64,000 bases of DNA from Halichondria panicea. Lineage: Eukaryota; Porifera; Demospongiae; Suberitida; Halichondriidae. Made by a program: the position numbers and the translations under genes. How positions within the stretch are numbered: the stretch's first letter is position 1; every line of letters starts with the position of its first letter. The notes below the pieces were generated by a model. The model searched no databases. It saw nothing but the letters and a program-made list of their open reading frames with translations, and was not told the DNA's origin. Of this stretch, positions 25,801 to 36,688 are shown piece by piece. Where the stretch lies: positions 4,543,442-4,607,441 of the forward strand of contig NC_087379.1 in the NCBI RefSeq assembly GCF_963675165.1, read 5' to 3'.

Positions 25801-27051
25801 TAGTACATGCATGTGCTTGCATTTGTCACAGTGAAGATATAATTATATAGTTATCTGCATGAGCTTATGATTATCATGTTGCAAGCATGCATGTAATAAT
25901 TATGATTGTTCCACAAATGTTCCACGTTCAAATGCTATATGAATCAGTAGGTTGTACATACACTGTAAAAACAGGGTGGTGACCGTCACTACCAAATGTG
26001 GTGATGGTCACTACCTAAGCGAATCACTACATGGTGGTGATTTATGTATGTGGTGATCCTCACTACCAATCTCAGTGACGGTCACTACCTAAGTCCTTCA
26101 CCAACATAGCTCAATACCAACTGTGGTGACGGTCACTACCAAAGTCCTTCACTACATTCAACCTCCGCGATGACTCCTAGATCCTAAGTCCTTCATCACA
26201 GTGTGCATGCAGTGGTACCTCTCACTTAACTTACTGTTCCCTGTACCTTCTCCTGTGTGTGTCACAGCTCCATTAATTATTATTTTATAGATAGGCATGC
26301 AGCATGCAATGTGATACTTTTAATATTTCATGGTGAAAGTCACAAGTTGTCATTTTTACGGTCTATCCTGCTACCGTCGAAGACCAAGTCAGAAGAATAC
26401 AACGAACTATAAAATAATATTCTATATCAGTGTATGACGACTGTTTGGTCGGCTACTTACAATTATACGATAATGTAATGGTGTCTTTTTAATATCCACC
26501 ACTGACTGTAAACTTGAAACAACATGAAGTTTTACCCAACACACTTGCGGTACACAATTATAATATTGTTCTTGTATAGCTACAATTGCTCCTCCCCTAA
26601 CAATGATGACAAACTGGGACATAAATAATACACTATTCCCGACCACTCCCAACAGGTACAGACGTAAGCTTTGGTTGTAACTTTAAGGCAATCAGCATCA
26701 ATAATAATTATGCCGTTAAATCTAAGGGAGTGACAAACTCAAGCAGATGCTTGATGGATCTAGTTTGCTGACTAAGTATAAAGGCTGCAAAGAGGCCCCA
26801 TGGTGCCCTGATATCTCACTAAGCTTTTTTGCCTGAGCAGCATTCCATATTCTGCAATAAAAGAGAAGCATGAGATTATCAATCCATAGACGTATAATGT
26901 TACTGCTAGCTTGAACAGTTACAATGGCATATCTGCATTCATATTAAGGCCAGTACACAATAATAAGATTTTACCAAACAAAATAATTAACAATTGATTC
27001 ACACACGTATTTACAAATACAATTACTAGTTGAAGCGATGTATTAATTGTG

Positions 27052-27260
27052 TAACATCTTTGAAAAGAGGTTTCTGTACCTGGTCGATCAACACGCAACA
27101 CGACTTACTGCTAACCCGTACCAGGTAGATCTAGATTTAGTGGTCTATTTTACAGAAACTGAGTCACCAAGACATAGTCAACACGCAACCCGGCTTACTG
27201 TTAACCATAATTGCCTCAGTAAAACAGTTCATGGAATGCTTTTACTATAAGATGTTACAC
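27052..27260. repeat. Small inverted pair GTGTAACATCTT ... AAGATGTTACAC
   Basis: A 12-bp perfect inverted pair encloses about 200 bp. Within it, AACACGCAACACGACTTACT and AACACGCAACCCGGCTTACT are direct repeats about 75 bp apart. Possibly a short MITE; no target duplication is seen. Confidence 0.4.
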
Positions 27261-28016
27261 GACATCAACATGCTCCATATCTAAGCTACATGATTCAACA
27301 CTATTCATCCACACACTACTATTCCTTATCCTTTGGTAGCAGCAATATAAGACTGCCAAATGCCTTTCCTTGTCACTGAATTGAACTGTAATAGGAAGAT
27401 CTAGTTAGCTTGCTATAGCTCCTTCCATGTCCATATCTTCACTTGCGCGCTCTTGTTTGTTGAATAGACCTATGACCAAATAAGGGCACGTGCAATTATG
27501 CAGCTGCAGATTTGCAGCTGCACACATCAACAAAAATTATTTGCTGGAGTTTTTAAAGAAGCAGACAAGTTGAGCTTTTAGAGAACGCTTTGAGAGTTGT
27601 TTGACAAAACTGTGTAACTAGGTAAGTTCCTCAACATGCTGCACAGTTTAAATTAATATTTATGCAGAACCGAATTTCTCCTGAAGGACAAGCAAAGCAC
27701 AAGTAAACACTTCATTAGGGCTTAAACAAGGGAAGACCAAAGCCCATTGCCCTAAGCTTCGTTCAGCATGCACAACACAAGTGAGTTAATTAACTATACT
27801 AGTTCAGAAGAAGTGGGGACTTCACATTGTAATTGTAATACTTCCAAGCTAACCCTCTCAGGATTGTAGGGCTTACTCTACATTCCTGTACTCTCATAAT
27901 AATTGTCCATCCTAAAATCGTCCATCCTCTTTTGTTAATGCAGTAAAATTTATAGAATTCGAACTACTGATGCTTGTACGTATAAAGTAGTCTTCAATAG
28001 AAGCCGGTCTCAAATA

Positions 28017-28290
28017 GTAGCCTCAGTGAACTTTGAGGCTATGTGTCTCTGCACTTGCAGCCATATTAATACTGGTATCTACAGTTGCAGCTTAATTGTT
28101 AGGTTCAGTGAACTTTGAGGCTATGTGTCTCTGCACTTGGCAGCCATATTAATACTGGTACGGTTGCAGCTTAATTGTTAGGTACCGTTATATGCTTGAA
28201 GGCCGCACTCAAATAGTAGCCTCAGTGAACTTTGAGGCTATGTCTCTGCACGTGGTTGATTGGTATCTACGGTAGCAGCTAGCTAGGGTA
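28017..28290 (+). repeat. Three tandem copies of an approximately 90-bp unit
   Basis: TCAGTGAACTTTGAGGCTATG occurs at about 28021, 28104 and 28222, each time followed by TCTCTGCAC and, in two units, GCAGCCATATTAATACTGG and TTGCAGCTTAATTGTTAGGT. A related single copy lies at 30960-31205. Confidence 0.8.
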
Positions 28291-28894
28291 GCAGCTTGCT
28301 TAAGTAGTGCTTTTAGAAGACTTTCTCATGGCATAGTTCGAGTAAAAATAACTAGCTGGGGCTAATAAACACCTCTCTTGAACAATGTGCTCTCTCGAAT
28401 TGTAGCCTCCTTTGTCAGCAAAATGAACATTTAGTAGCCATGCGCACAGCCTCTGATCAAGCATATACATACTAATAATATTATTATACAGATGAGTGAC
28501 ATAACAGTAGTTGTGTTTGTGTGTGTATGTGACTGTCTGTCTGTGTGTAGATTGCCATAGCTGTTCCAATGAACACGAAGTGCAAGTATAATGTAAACGC
28601 TCTATAGCCATTGCATCATTCCCGAGTTATGGGTAATTTTGCTCTAATACTTGGAATGCCGTTGCATGCAGTGTTTTGTCTTTAAGTGTCGCAGCAATCA
28701 TGTCATCATTATGTCCCGCTTGGGTTGTATCATAGCAACTGGGTGGAGTTTCACTACTCCGTTGCCTTAAGGGCGCACTGATTTTGTTACAAACAGCCAA
28801 AAATAAGTTAGCAATGGGAGGACAGATGGGTAGGCTCATTACACATGGACAAGTTAGTGCGTAGCGCTAGAAGTTTAGCACTGGCTATACAATA

Positions 28895-30279
28895 TGTGAC
28901 AGGGCCAATGAAAACGGACCTTAACGCGGCAATAATTAAATTAAGCTATAGGCCAATTTAGTAGAAATAAAAAACATGGGCAAAAAATTTTTTTTTTCAC
29001 AGGTGCTAACTTCAACCCTTCCTCTACCTACCTGTAAAAATTTGGGTCTCTACGAAGCTTTAAACAGGTCAAGCGTGGACGTTGAAGAAACTCACCGAAC
29101 GTTCATTTTTTACAATGAAATTTACTGTCTACGTGAGGGGAAATTCCCTGGGAATTTCCCTATTATTGTTAATTATTTTTAACAAATAAAAGATGACAAC
29201 TTGTACAGGACTATTTCATCAGCCCAGTACTTACAATCATCAAGAGGAGCCAGGTATATTATAGCTCCACTTCTTAACAAACATAATTTAGCAACAGAAA
29301 TAGATTAGAAAGAGCAGCTAGCTAGCTAGCTAGCTTGGCGTAGATCCACTCTTGTTTCTTTAGATGTACGTATCCCGTGCCACTTGTCCTCATAAACACT
29401 CCATAACAACCTACAGATAAGTAGTAAGTTAAGATAGACACAATATCAATGTCACTTACATCCTAGCCAATAGACTAGCGTTTCTCAGGCCTCCGACACT
29501 TACCACCACCTGGGGGAACCATCAATATAAATGTTATACGACAATTCCACGCAGTTTCCTGGGCCCTCCATGATGTGATCACCCATCCCATCAGGCCTGT
29601 TACTACTAAGCACAATGGCAGTGATACCAGTACTAAATTAAAGGAGGAAAGCTTCTTATAAGGCTACTAATAAGTTGGATCAAGCCTTAGATCGATATGG
29701 ACGAATACTAAGTGAAAGACTACCTATAATAGATCACTTAGGCTTCCTTTAAGCTGTATGAAGGACAGAGACACTTTCTGTAGGCTCCATACAAGTGAGG
29801 GATCTTTTATAAGACTGATACATTACACAGATAATAAGTACAAGCTTATAACAAGACATGAGAGCTTACCATTTGAGCGACGGGAGTCTTTGTCTCTTTA
29901 TTTCTTCGAAGATCCTTCCTAGGTGCCAAGCAATCCAGCTACATAGCTATACTAGCTAGCTAGAGAGTCCTAGAACGCCTAGCCTTCATCTAACTAACTT
30001 GTCTTCTCCAGAACATCTTTTACTAAGCTTTATGAGTATACCGAAGTGCCCGGAAGCCAATAATTGAACTTCAATTATCATGACGTTTGAGCGTCATTTA
30101 CTCAAGAGGGCGTTGCAATACCTTCGTAGCGTTCCCTCGAACATATCTCCGGAAAGAAAGTAGCTAGGAGGTCGATCTTAGTATCATTTTGAAGCTTAAA
30201 GAACGCCCTATCTGATTCAACAATAAAAACTGATTCGAAAATGCCCGCGTTAAGGTCCCTTTTCATTGGCACTGTCACA
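28895..30279. mobile_element. 1.4-kb TA-flanked element with 38-bp inverted ends
   Basis: TGTGACAGGGCCAATGAAAA, extended through GGACCTTAACGCGG, pairs with the right end (CCGCGTTAAGGTCCC through TGTCACA) with about three mismatches. TA lies on both sides, as in Tc1/mariner-type insertion. No transposase frame is recognisable inside. It lies within the interval 25971-32163. Confidence 0.8.
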
Positions 30280-30959
30280 TATAATAATATGCACACGCTT
30301 TTCGTTCATTTTCAATAGTTTTTAACTGTTTACTAGTCCTTGCAAGGTGAGTTAGCTTAGGTATATATAGCAAGCATTTTTCATTTCAGTAGATATAATT
30401 ATAATTATAAAATTTATGGCAACGTTAAACCATCCTTGGCCTTGAGACTTTGCCTTCGTCCTCGGAGGTTTATTGCCATAAATAGTGGACAAGGCATCAG
30501 CACCTGCAGCGCGTTTATTTATACTGTTATTGTTGTTACACACTATTGCGTTCAGTAACTGTTGTAATTAACTTGCAGGATATGAAGTTAAAAAAAACGT
30601 GTGGAGCAACCATACTACTGGACACCCTTAAGTATAGACATAAATCAAGGTATGTGCATGCTGCTGCCGTATTGCCACAATTTGTTGTCAGTGATTAATA
30701 TGTTAGTTCTGTTAGTCCTGCTTTTGCACACAAAACAAGAGTGTAACAGTTCATTTTGTTCCAAAAATAATTGTCTTACTTCAACCTCTCTTCGTATCAC
30801 ATTTTTGTACTTAGCCTATAAAGTCAGCAAAAGATTTGTAGAATTGTTGTTACTAGGTTACTAAACACCCCCTAATCTGTATGTATATAAATTGTGCTTG
30901 ATCAGAGGCCGCTCTTACAATTATAAAGGTTGAATAGTAGCATCTCAATTGCATCTTTA

Positions 30960-31205
30960 TTGGTAGCCTCAGTGAACTTTGACCCTCGCTGAGACATATC
31001 TGCAGTGGGAGCCATGCTTATTGATACTGCACGGTATCTATGTGCCAGTTAGCTTGGTAGCAGCTTGCTAATGCTTTAGTTAAGAGACTGTCCCATGTCG
31101 GAGTTTGAATGTGTGCAGATGAAAGAAAATTGTACCTATATTGGCCTTATGAATTGTAGCATTTTTTGCCAGGAAAATAAGTAACCGCGGCCTCTGATCA
31201 CGCAA
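30960..31205 (+). repeat. Second copy of the 28017-28470 repeat
   Basis: GTAGCCTCAGTGAACTTTGA, GCAGCTTGCTAATGCTTT..TTAAGAGACT, GAATTGTAGC and CGGCCTCTGATCA follow in the same order as in 28213-28460, about 2.8 kb away. A lone GATCAGAGGCCGCTC at 30901 is an inverted piece of the same sequence. No coding frame is seen. Confidence 0.6.
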
Positions 31206-32483
31206 ATAATTATGAATCTGCCACCTGTAGCACATTGACCTTAATTTTCAGTATGATTATGATAGCAAGTTGTTCCTCTTCAGAGTTTTAGGCAGACCCA
31301 TTGTTAACATTCATTTTGAATTATTTATAGCAAGCTATTAATTGTTTTGACAAGGCTTGCAGTATAGCAGTTCTTCCAACCTTATTGTTCTGCTCACAAT
31401 AATTGATTACTGCTCTATATAGAGTAATAAGAATTTGCATAGCCTCCCTGGCTCTCCAGTGTGCTGTTCAGGTATACCACTATAGTCCGGGCCGATACTT
31501 CTTCTTGTAGACATAATTGTGCCTGCTATTTTCTGTAGCTATAATTGGCTCAGCTTCACGCATTGTTTTCATACTCCAGTATTTGTGACATCATGGATTA
31601 CTTTATTTGGCTTATAATTAATTATACATAGCAGGTAATTACGAAAACTTACCAACGAAAACGTAAACGTGGTTTACCGGTACACATGCACGTATAATTG
31701 AAGCTCAGTAGGTATGCAAAAGTTTTGTTGTTAATCATGCGATATCCCCCGGCACATAATCTAATTTGTATAATTATACACTTCCAACCTACATAGTTGA
31801 CTCTATTACAATGAAATAAACATACTTTCTCCTTCATGCATATACAGGAGGAGGGAGGAGGTTGGGATGTAAAGACAGCCAAGAACTGATGATCAACTCA
31901 GGCCATTAGACACTGTCATTTTATACTCTGTTAGGCTAGTAAGCATAATGCTTGTTATTATTTTCTGTGCACATTTTCAGAATTTTTGTATAGTGATTTT
32001 TACTAGTTCTGGTGATGTTCACTACCTAAATGTAGTGATCGTCACTACTTAAATGTAGTGATTTGAAAAAGTGGTGAGGGTCACCAGTCGATTTGCGGTG
32101 ACTATTGTGGCAGCCGTTTCACTACCTTTTGGTGGTGACGGTCACTTTCCAGTTTTTACAGTGTAGGATTGTAGCAATTTTTCACATTGCAAATGTTTTT
32201 CTATCCGGATTCAGGTATAATTGAAGACGGTGCCACAAGCCAATGAGAAATTTGACTCAGACTAACAAACAGCATCTGTAAAACTATATGACAATATCTA
32301 CCAAGTGTATATACAGTGGCTACGTACTTGCAACCTATTCCAGTATAATAATAATATACGTCCTAACATTGTGTATTGGCAGTACTACTATAATATTAGT
32401 CATACTCTTTATAGTGTGTCTATATAATTATGTGTACCTGCATCTGACAGACATTCATTAACATAAATGATAAAAATTATATA

Positions 32484-32631
32484 CAGTGGAACCCCTCTTA
32501 ACGGCCAACTGCGACATAACGGCCAGACACCCAGGTCCCAAAAGTTTGCATACAAAACAACCCCTTAACAACGGCCAAAACTTTTTGTTCTCCAATTAAA
32601 GGTGTCCGTTATAGAGGGGTTCCATGCACTG
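32484..32631. mobile_element. Short MITE, CAGTGGAACCCCTCTTAACGG ends
   Basis: 148 bp. CAGTGGAACCCCTCTTAACG at the left pairs with CGTTATAGAGGGGTTCCATGCACTG at the right, which carries a 3-bp insertion. TA flanks both ends. The family look is pogo/Tc1-like, as for 46616-47022. Confidence 0.75.
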
Positions 32632-32703
32632 TACCATCATTCAACTTGGATATAAATTTGTAATTATTACTGGCATTACACACTGCACATTCATTAACAA
32701 ATC

Positions 32704-34423
32704 TCAGTTAATCAAAGTACGTAAAAAAGTAAGTGTTTCAACATACAGTTCTATCCCAAAATTATCGCTGTCTGCCAGAGGATTTACTCTTTCCTTCAAC
32801 AAAGCCATATTCTCATCAGACAATGCAAGACCAATTGGGGGTATACGAACTGTGTAATCGTCATCACCCGTACTGATTTCTTCGTCTACACCATACATTT
32901 CATCAATATGTTCGAAAAAGTCTAGGGCTTGAAGTCCTCTTCTCTGCATTTGAAGTGCTCCCCGTACAAATAATTGATGTGGTGTTAGATTGTGTTCCGT
33001 TCGAACCCCATGACAGTTCCAACCCTCCATAAATACTTTCAGTGACTGGTTGATACGTGGAAGATAGACGTACTGTAAACAATACCGATGAAACATGTTA
33101 TCAGGATCCAAGTAACCATGTTGCTCTAGGTAATAGAATAACTTGTAAAATATCACTGTTACGCAACGATGCATATCGCGCCAGAGGCGCTCAATCCGCT
33201 GGTTGTGCACGGAACTGCCAGTTATCATGCTGTTGCGGTCATATCCTCTACTCTCTAGCATATGTGCTGCTACACGATAATTTTCACCACCGTAGTCAGA
33301 TCGCATTCTTGACGGTAGTCCAAACCGTTGGACAGCTGAAAGGAAGAGATTATAAACTGTTTCGGCAGTGTTATTATTGCTACAGCGAAGAAACACGACG
33401 AGTCTGCTATATCCGTCAATAGCCCCGTGCGTTACCATGCCCCATCTCACAAGCTTGTGGTGGCCATCTGTACGAATACAAGATATGATTAGTATGCATG
33501 TATTGTATACACAAGTCTTGCTACTACTATAATAATAAGGCTCCAACCTATATACATGCATGTACACACATCTGGGCTCCTTTATCTAAAACTTAATTGA
33601 CACACATTAACCATAAACCTGGTCACACAACACCTATATATGACTTACCCATGTGCCATAGAGAGTTGGGCGAGGGAACAGAGTAAGGGCGCCGAGCAGT
33701 GAGGATTCCTCTCCATCTCAGAGCTGCATTCAGGGGATCGGTTGCGTGGATAGCATTACGCACCCTTTGTCTAGTGACAGCATATCCCAATGACCGTAGT
33801 CGCCCAATCACCAGTGTCTCTCCCATATTTGGCATTTCTCGACGCACCTGTTGGAGCTTTGTACGTAGATCACTGTCACTTATACTTCTTGCAGCACTAT
33901 GAACATCTAGAATGCCGAACTCCCGTCTTCTTCTATAGATAGTCATTCGAGAGACACCCAATAGTTTACTAATCTCAGTCCAAGTGAAATTTAAACTACA
34001 TAGGTATTCCAACTGGTCTTGACAAATAAATAGCTGGGGACGGCCACGTCCTACTCTCCTAGCAACCTGGGGAACTTGGTAGCCTCCGTCTGTGTGTGCA
34101 TCCAACTCATCAAGTCGAGTGTACCACATTGTCTTGAGCAACACACAACTGTCCATTATTTCCTTCAATGCCGTGCAAACTTCAATCGTCTCATCATCGC
34201 CATCATCTTCAATTTGTACACGAAGGGAAGATAGAGCATGTATACAAACCTCAAACCTCTCAATAACGAACTGGGCATAACTAGTAGACTGAGTATAATC
34301 GATTTCTCTATCTACCGTAGTAAGGAAAGTCTCCATTTCTTGGAGAAATGTTTCCCATCCCCACACTCGATCTCCAGCTCCAGCTCTTTGATCAACCATT
34401 TTAATTAATGAACACCCAGTCAC
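32704..34423 (-). CDS. DDE integrase/transposase with N-terminal helix-turn-helix
   Basis: Two exons, 33649-34423 and 32704-33467, joined across a GT-AG intron that splits an Asp codon; 512 residues. N-terminus: helical, unrecognised (about 120 residues). Then GRGRPQLFICQDQ leads into a helix-turn-helix (LNFTWTEISKLLGVSRMTIYRRRREFG). A linker follows (MGETLVIGRLRSLGYAVTRQRVR) like those in retroviral-type integrase proteins of fish and cnidarian genomes. The RNase-H-like core has the three acidic residues in GAIDGYSR, SDYGGEN and NQRIERLWRD. The protein should cut and join DNA ends of its own element. The start codon lies 26 bp inside the right 127-bp inverted repeat, so the repeat probably holds its promoter. 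The frame is intact, which suggests recent activity. Closest match by memory: IS3EU/Ginger-like rve-type eukaryotic transposases; the exact superfamily is uncertain. Confidence 0.85.
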
Positions 34424-34449
34424 CTTTTGACCTTGAGCCTCGCACTCGA

Positions 34450-34576
34450 TTACAGCACGTCTTGTAACGTTACAGCACGTCTTGTAACGATTACAGCACG
34501 TCTTGCATGCATGACGTTTTCCCTTACTTTATGACGTCCTATAGCGCTATTTATTTTTGTTACACTTGGCGTGCCA
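34450..34576 (-). repeat. Right 127-bp terminal inverted repeat of the 12.6-kb candidate element
   Basis: Reverse complement of 21954-22080 with one mismatch. The inner triple TTACAGCACGTCTTG unit faces the integrase start codon. It probably doubles as promoter and transposase-binding region. Confidence 0.9.
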
Positions 34577-34824
34577 TAAGCACGAACCTCAGACTTTTCT
34601 CTGGTGAGGTGCATGTGACTATGACATACTGCTGAGTCTGCAGAACCTTTTTCTCGAGTAAAGGAGCATGTGACGTCATATGATGTCACATTTTTAACTC
34701 GACCTTAATTAAGGCCTCTGGCCTGACACAAGTCATACTGTATAGCAGGTATATATATTTTTTATTTTTGTAATAATAATAATAACAAGGGTTAAGAGGA
34801 GCAAATAAGTCATGTGTAGTTAGT

Positions 34825-36240
34825 TCATGGGTGTGGTGGGACCAAGGACTCGCTTGTCACTAGGTCGATAGAGGGCTGTCTGGTGGCGTGCCCTTGGCTT
34901 GATCGGGCCCCCCTAATGCACGTGATGGCTGATCTGAGGAGAGAGAAGGACAGCCTGCATCTGATCCATCCCATGGTGGTGCTGTAGGGCTGATCCCGTT
35001 TTGTTGACAGGAGAGACGCCAATCTCTTGTAGGTGGAGGTAGCGGCATGTCCAAGGCCCCCAGTACTTGACAGGATGAGGGGAGTGAAGGTCGAGTTTTC
35101 CACATCTCTGATTCGTTGGTCATAAGCTCTCTTCTTTATGTTTTCGTGCTTGCGGTAGGTTGTGGAGAGTTGGGGTTGCCTGTTTGAAAGAGCTTGAATA
35201 CCCTAACATCAAAAAATGCTCTCTCAAATCTGCTTCCCCAAAAACCATCTGCTGCCACGTCTAATCTGGCACCATCTTGTGTGTTGGCAGATGCACCTGA
35301 TAGAATTGATTTCGCCGGTGATGGGTTGTAGGTGTGGTTCTATGGCGACATTGTGGTAAACTTCCGACATGAGGTTGGCCGTGAAGTCTCTGATCTCGTT
35401 ATGCCTTATGGAGGGATAGCCGCCTTTGGCACATGATAACGCATGTTCCACTGAGAAGCAAGCGCATGTGATTGGGGTGCCATTGGGTTGCCACCCATAT
35501 CGGAGTGCTAGTGCGTCTCTGAAGGCACCTTTGTGCAGTGCTAGGCCAAATTCTTCCACTTAGTACTGTTAACCAGTTTGAGGCTCCCTTTTCCTGGGAC
35601 AAGATCATAGCTCGTTGGAGGTTAGATGGTAGATTTGACTTAAGCTGGTCGGCAGAAGTGACGTTGAGCTCCCTTTTTCTTTTTTTTTGGCAGTAAACTG
35701 CTCTGTGAGAGCCGCGTGTGTATAGTCCAGACTTCCGTTTAGTATGAGGTTGTAGAGGGGCGCAGAGATTTGTTTGGAAGCAGAGTAGGCCGAGTCTGAC
35801 AGAGTTGTTGGGTTGATGACCCCTATTCCCCCTAGCCTAGCTGGAAGTGCCAGCAGGTCTCTTTCTGAATCATCTTCCACTCAGGGCTGGTAGTAATTTT
35901 GTCCTGATGATGTCTTCCAGTGGTTGTAATAGTGGCCTATGTTTGGGGTGGTTCTCGCTAGGTAGGTCCATTTGCCTACAATGCCGTGGGTGAAAGCAGC
36001 ATAGGCGGCGTGAGTGTTCGCAATAATCGATAATTTTTCCAGTTCTTCTGACCAAGTCTTTACTTTATTTCTGACAAATGGCTCTGTGAATTCCTGACTT
36101 CCAAGGGGGGATCCTAAGTGTGGTTTCCCAATTGTGGTGATGTTGATCTGGGTGTCCTCGAAAGTTATTTAGGCTTCTGAGAGTTAGCTGGCTTTTACTA
36201 TCAGATGAGTTTTAGAGGCGTTGACCATGTATCCATAATT
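34825..36240 (-). pseudogene. Frameshifted 3' part of a retroelement polyprotein
   Basis: The minus strand gives consecutive pieces of one protein in shifting frames. VNASKTHLIV and HAAYAAFTHGIV with W-x-Y-L-x-R (36235-35950) come first. LLPALSGR and RDLLALPARLGGIGVINP (35920-35700) follow, then GASNWLTVL and FGLALHKGAFRDALALRYGW (35605-35500), then a Cys/His cluster C-x-C...VEHALSCAKGGYPSIRHNEIRD (35470-35400), and last STFTPLILSSTGG with YKRLASLL and RCRLSFSLLRSA (35100-34920). This matches, by memory, the region downstream of the reverse transcriptase in a family very common in coral and sponge genomes, where the Cys/His cluster precedes a nuclease-like domain. Several frameshifts and missing pieces make it dead. 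Confidence 0.75.
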
Positions 36241-36420
36241 ATAACCTCTACATATTGGGACACACAGAACAGTACTGTAGTATGAGTGACAGGCAATTCT
36301 TGCAGGCACAGAGCAAACTATAAAAATAAAGGGGTGCTAGAAGCTGAGACTGTTAGTGTCATTGATGTTCTTCATGTTGGAGACACTCTGAACTAACCAT
36401 GTTGCAGCTTTATCACAGAG

Positions 36421-36665
36421 ACAGGAGTGCCTGGGGTGCTTCTCACAGGGATCTTGGAGACAGGAGTGCCTGGGGTGCTTCTCACAGGGATCTTGGAGAC
36501 AGGAGTGCCTGGGGTGCTTCTCACAGGGATCTTGGAGACAGGAGTGCCTGGGATGCTCCTCATAGGGATCCTGGAGACAGGATCAAGAGTGCTTCTCACA
36601 GAGACAAGATCAGAGTGCCTGGGATGCTTCTCACAGGGATCTTAGAAATAGGAGTACTTGAGGTG
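36421..36665 (+). repeat. Minisatellite, 39-bp unit
   Basis: Units start at 36421, 36460, 36499 and 36538 (ACAGGAGTGCCTGGGGTGCT...). The first three are perfect; later units are shortened or mutated. As 39 is a multiple of three, several frames stay open through it (RSAWGASHRDLGD on +, STPGTPVSKIPVR on -). These open frames are a by-product of the repeat, not evidence of a gene. Confidence 0.9.
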
Positions 36666-36688
36666 CTTCTTATACAAAGCAGCTAGAC

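Larger units (their letters stand above)
25971..32163. mobile_element. Possible 6.2-kb nested element with CACTGTAAAAAC ends
   Basis: Left end CACTGTAAAAACAGGGTGGTG and right end TTTTTACAGTG are inverted and each abuts TA. Both subterminal regions (25971-26200 and about 31995-32163) are built of short units such as GGTAGTGACGGTCAC and GTGGTGACCGTCACTACC, which are themselves partly palindromic. Terminal CACTG and dense subterminal repeats fit the CACTA (EnSpm) style. I see no transposase frame inside. The arms have diverged, so two unrelated solo ends of one family are possible. Confidence 0.45.
21954..34576. mobile_element. Candidate 12.6-kb transposon bounded by 127-bp inverted repeats
   Basis: Left repeat 21954-22080 and right repeat 34450-34576 are reverse complements over 127 positions with a single difference and no gaps. 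The outer end is TGGCACGCCAAGTGTAAC. Each outer end abuts TA (21952-21953 and 34577-34578), and sequences outside do not match. The inner part of each repeat carries three copies of an approximately 18-bp unit (CAAGACGTGCTGTAA), which are plausible transposase binding sites. The start codon of a DDE integrase gene lies 26 bp inside the right repeat and reads inward. The interior also holds a HECT-like fragment, a possible 6.2-kb element and other insertions. Alternative: two independent short elements that happen to face each other; the 2-bp target site cannot rule this out. Confidence 0.6.

Noticed and set aside
21954-34576. Polinton/Maverick identity for the large element
   Set aside because: The integrase and long terminal repeats are suggestive, but no DNA polymerase B, packaging ATPase, protease or capsid gene is visible and the ends abut only TA rather than a 6-bp duplication.
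36399-36686. 95-codon frame made of 13-residue repeats
   Set aside because: It follows automatically from a stop-free 39-bp minisatellite and has an equally open frame on the other strand.
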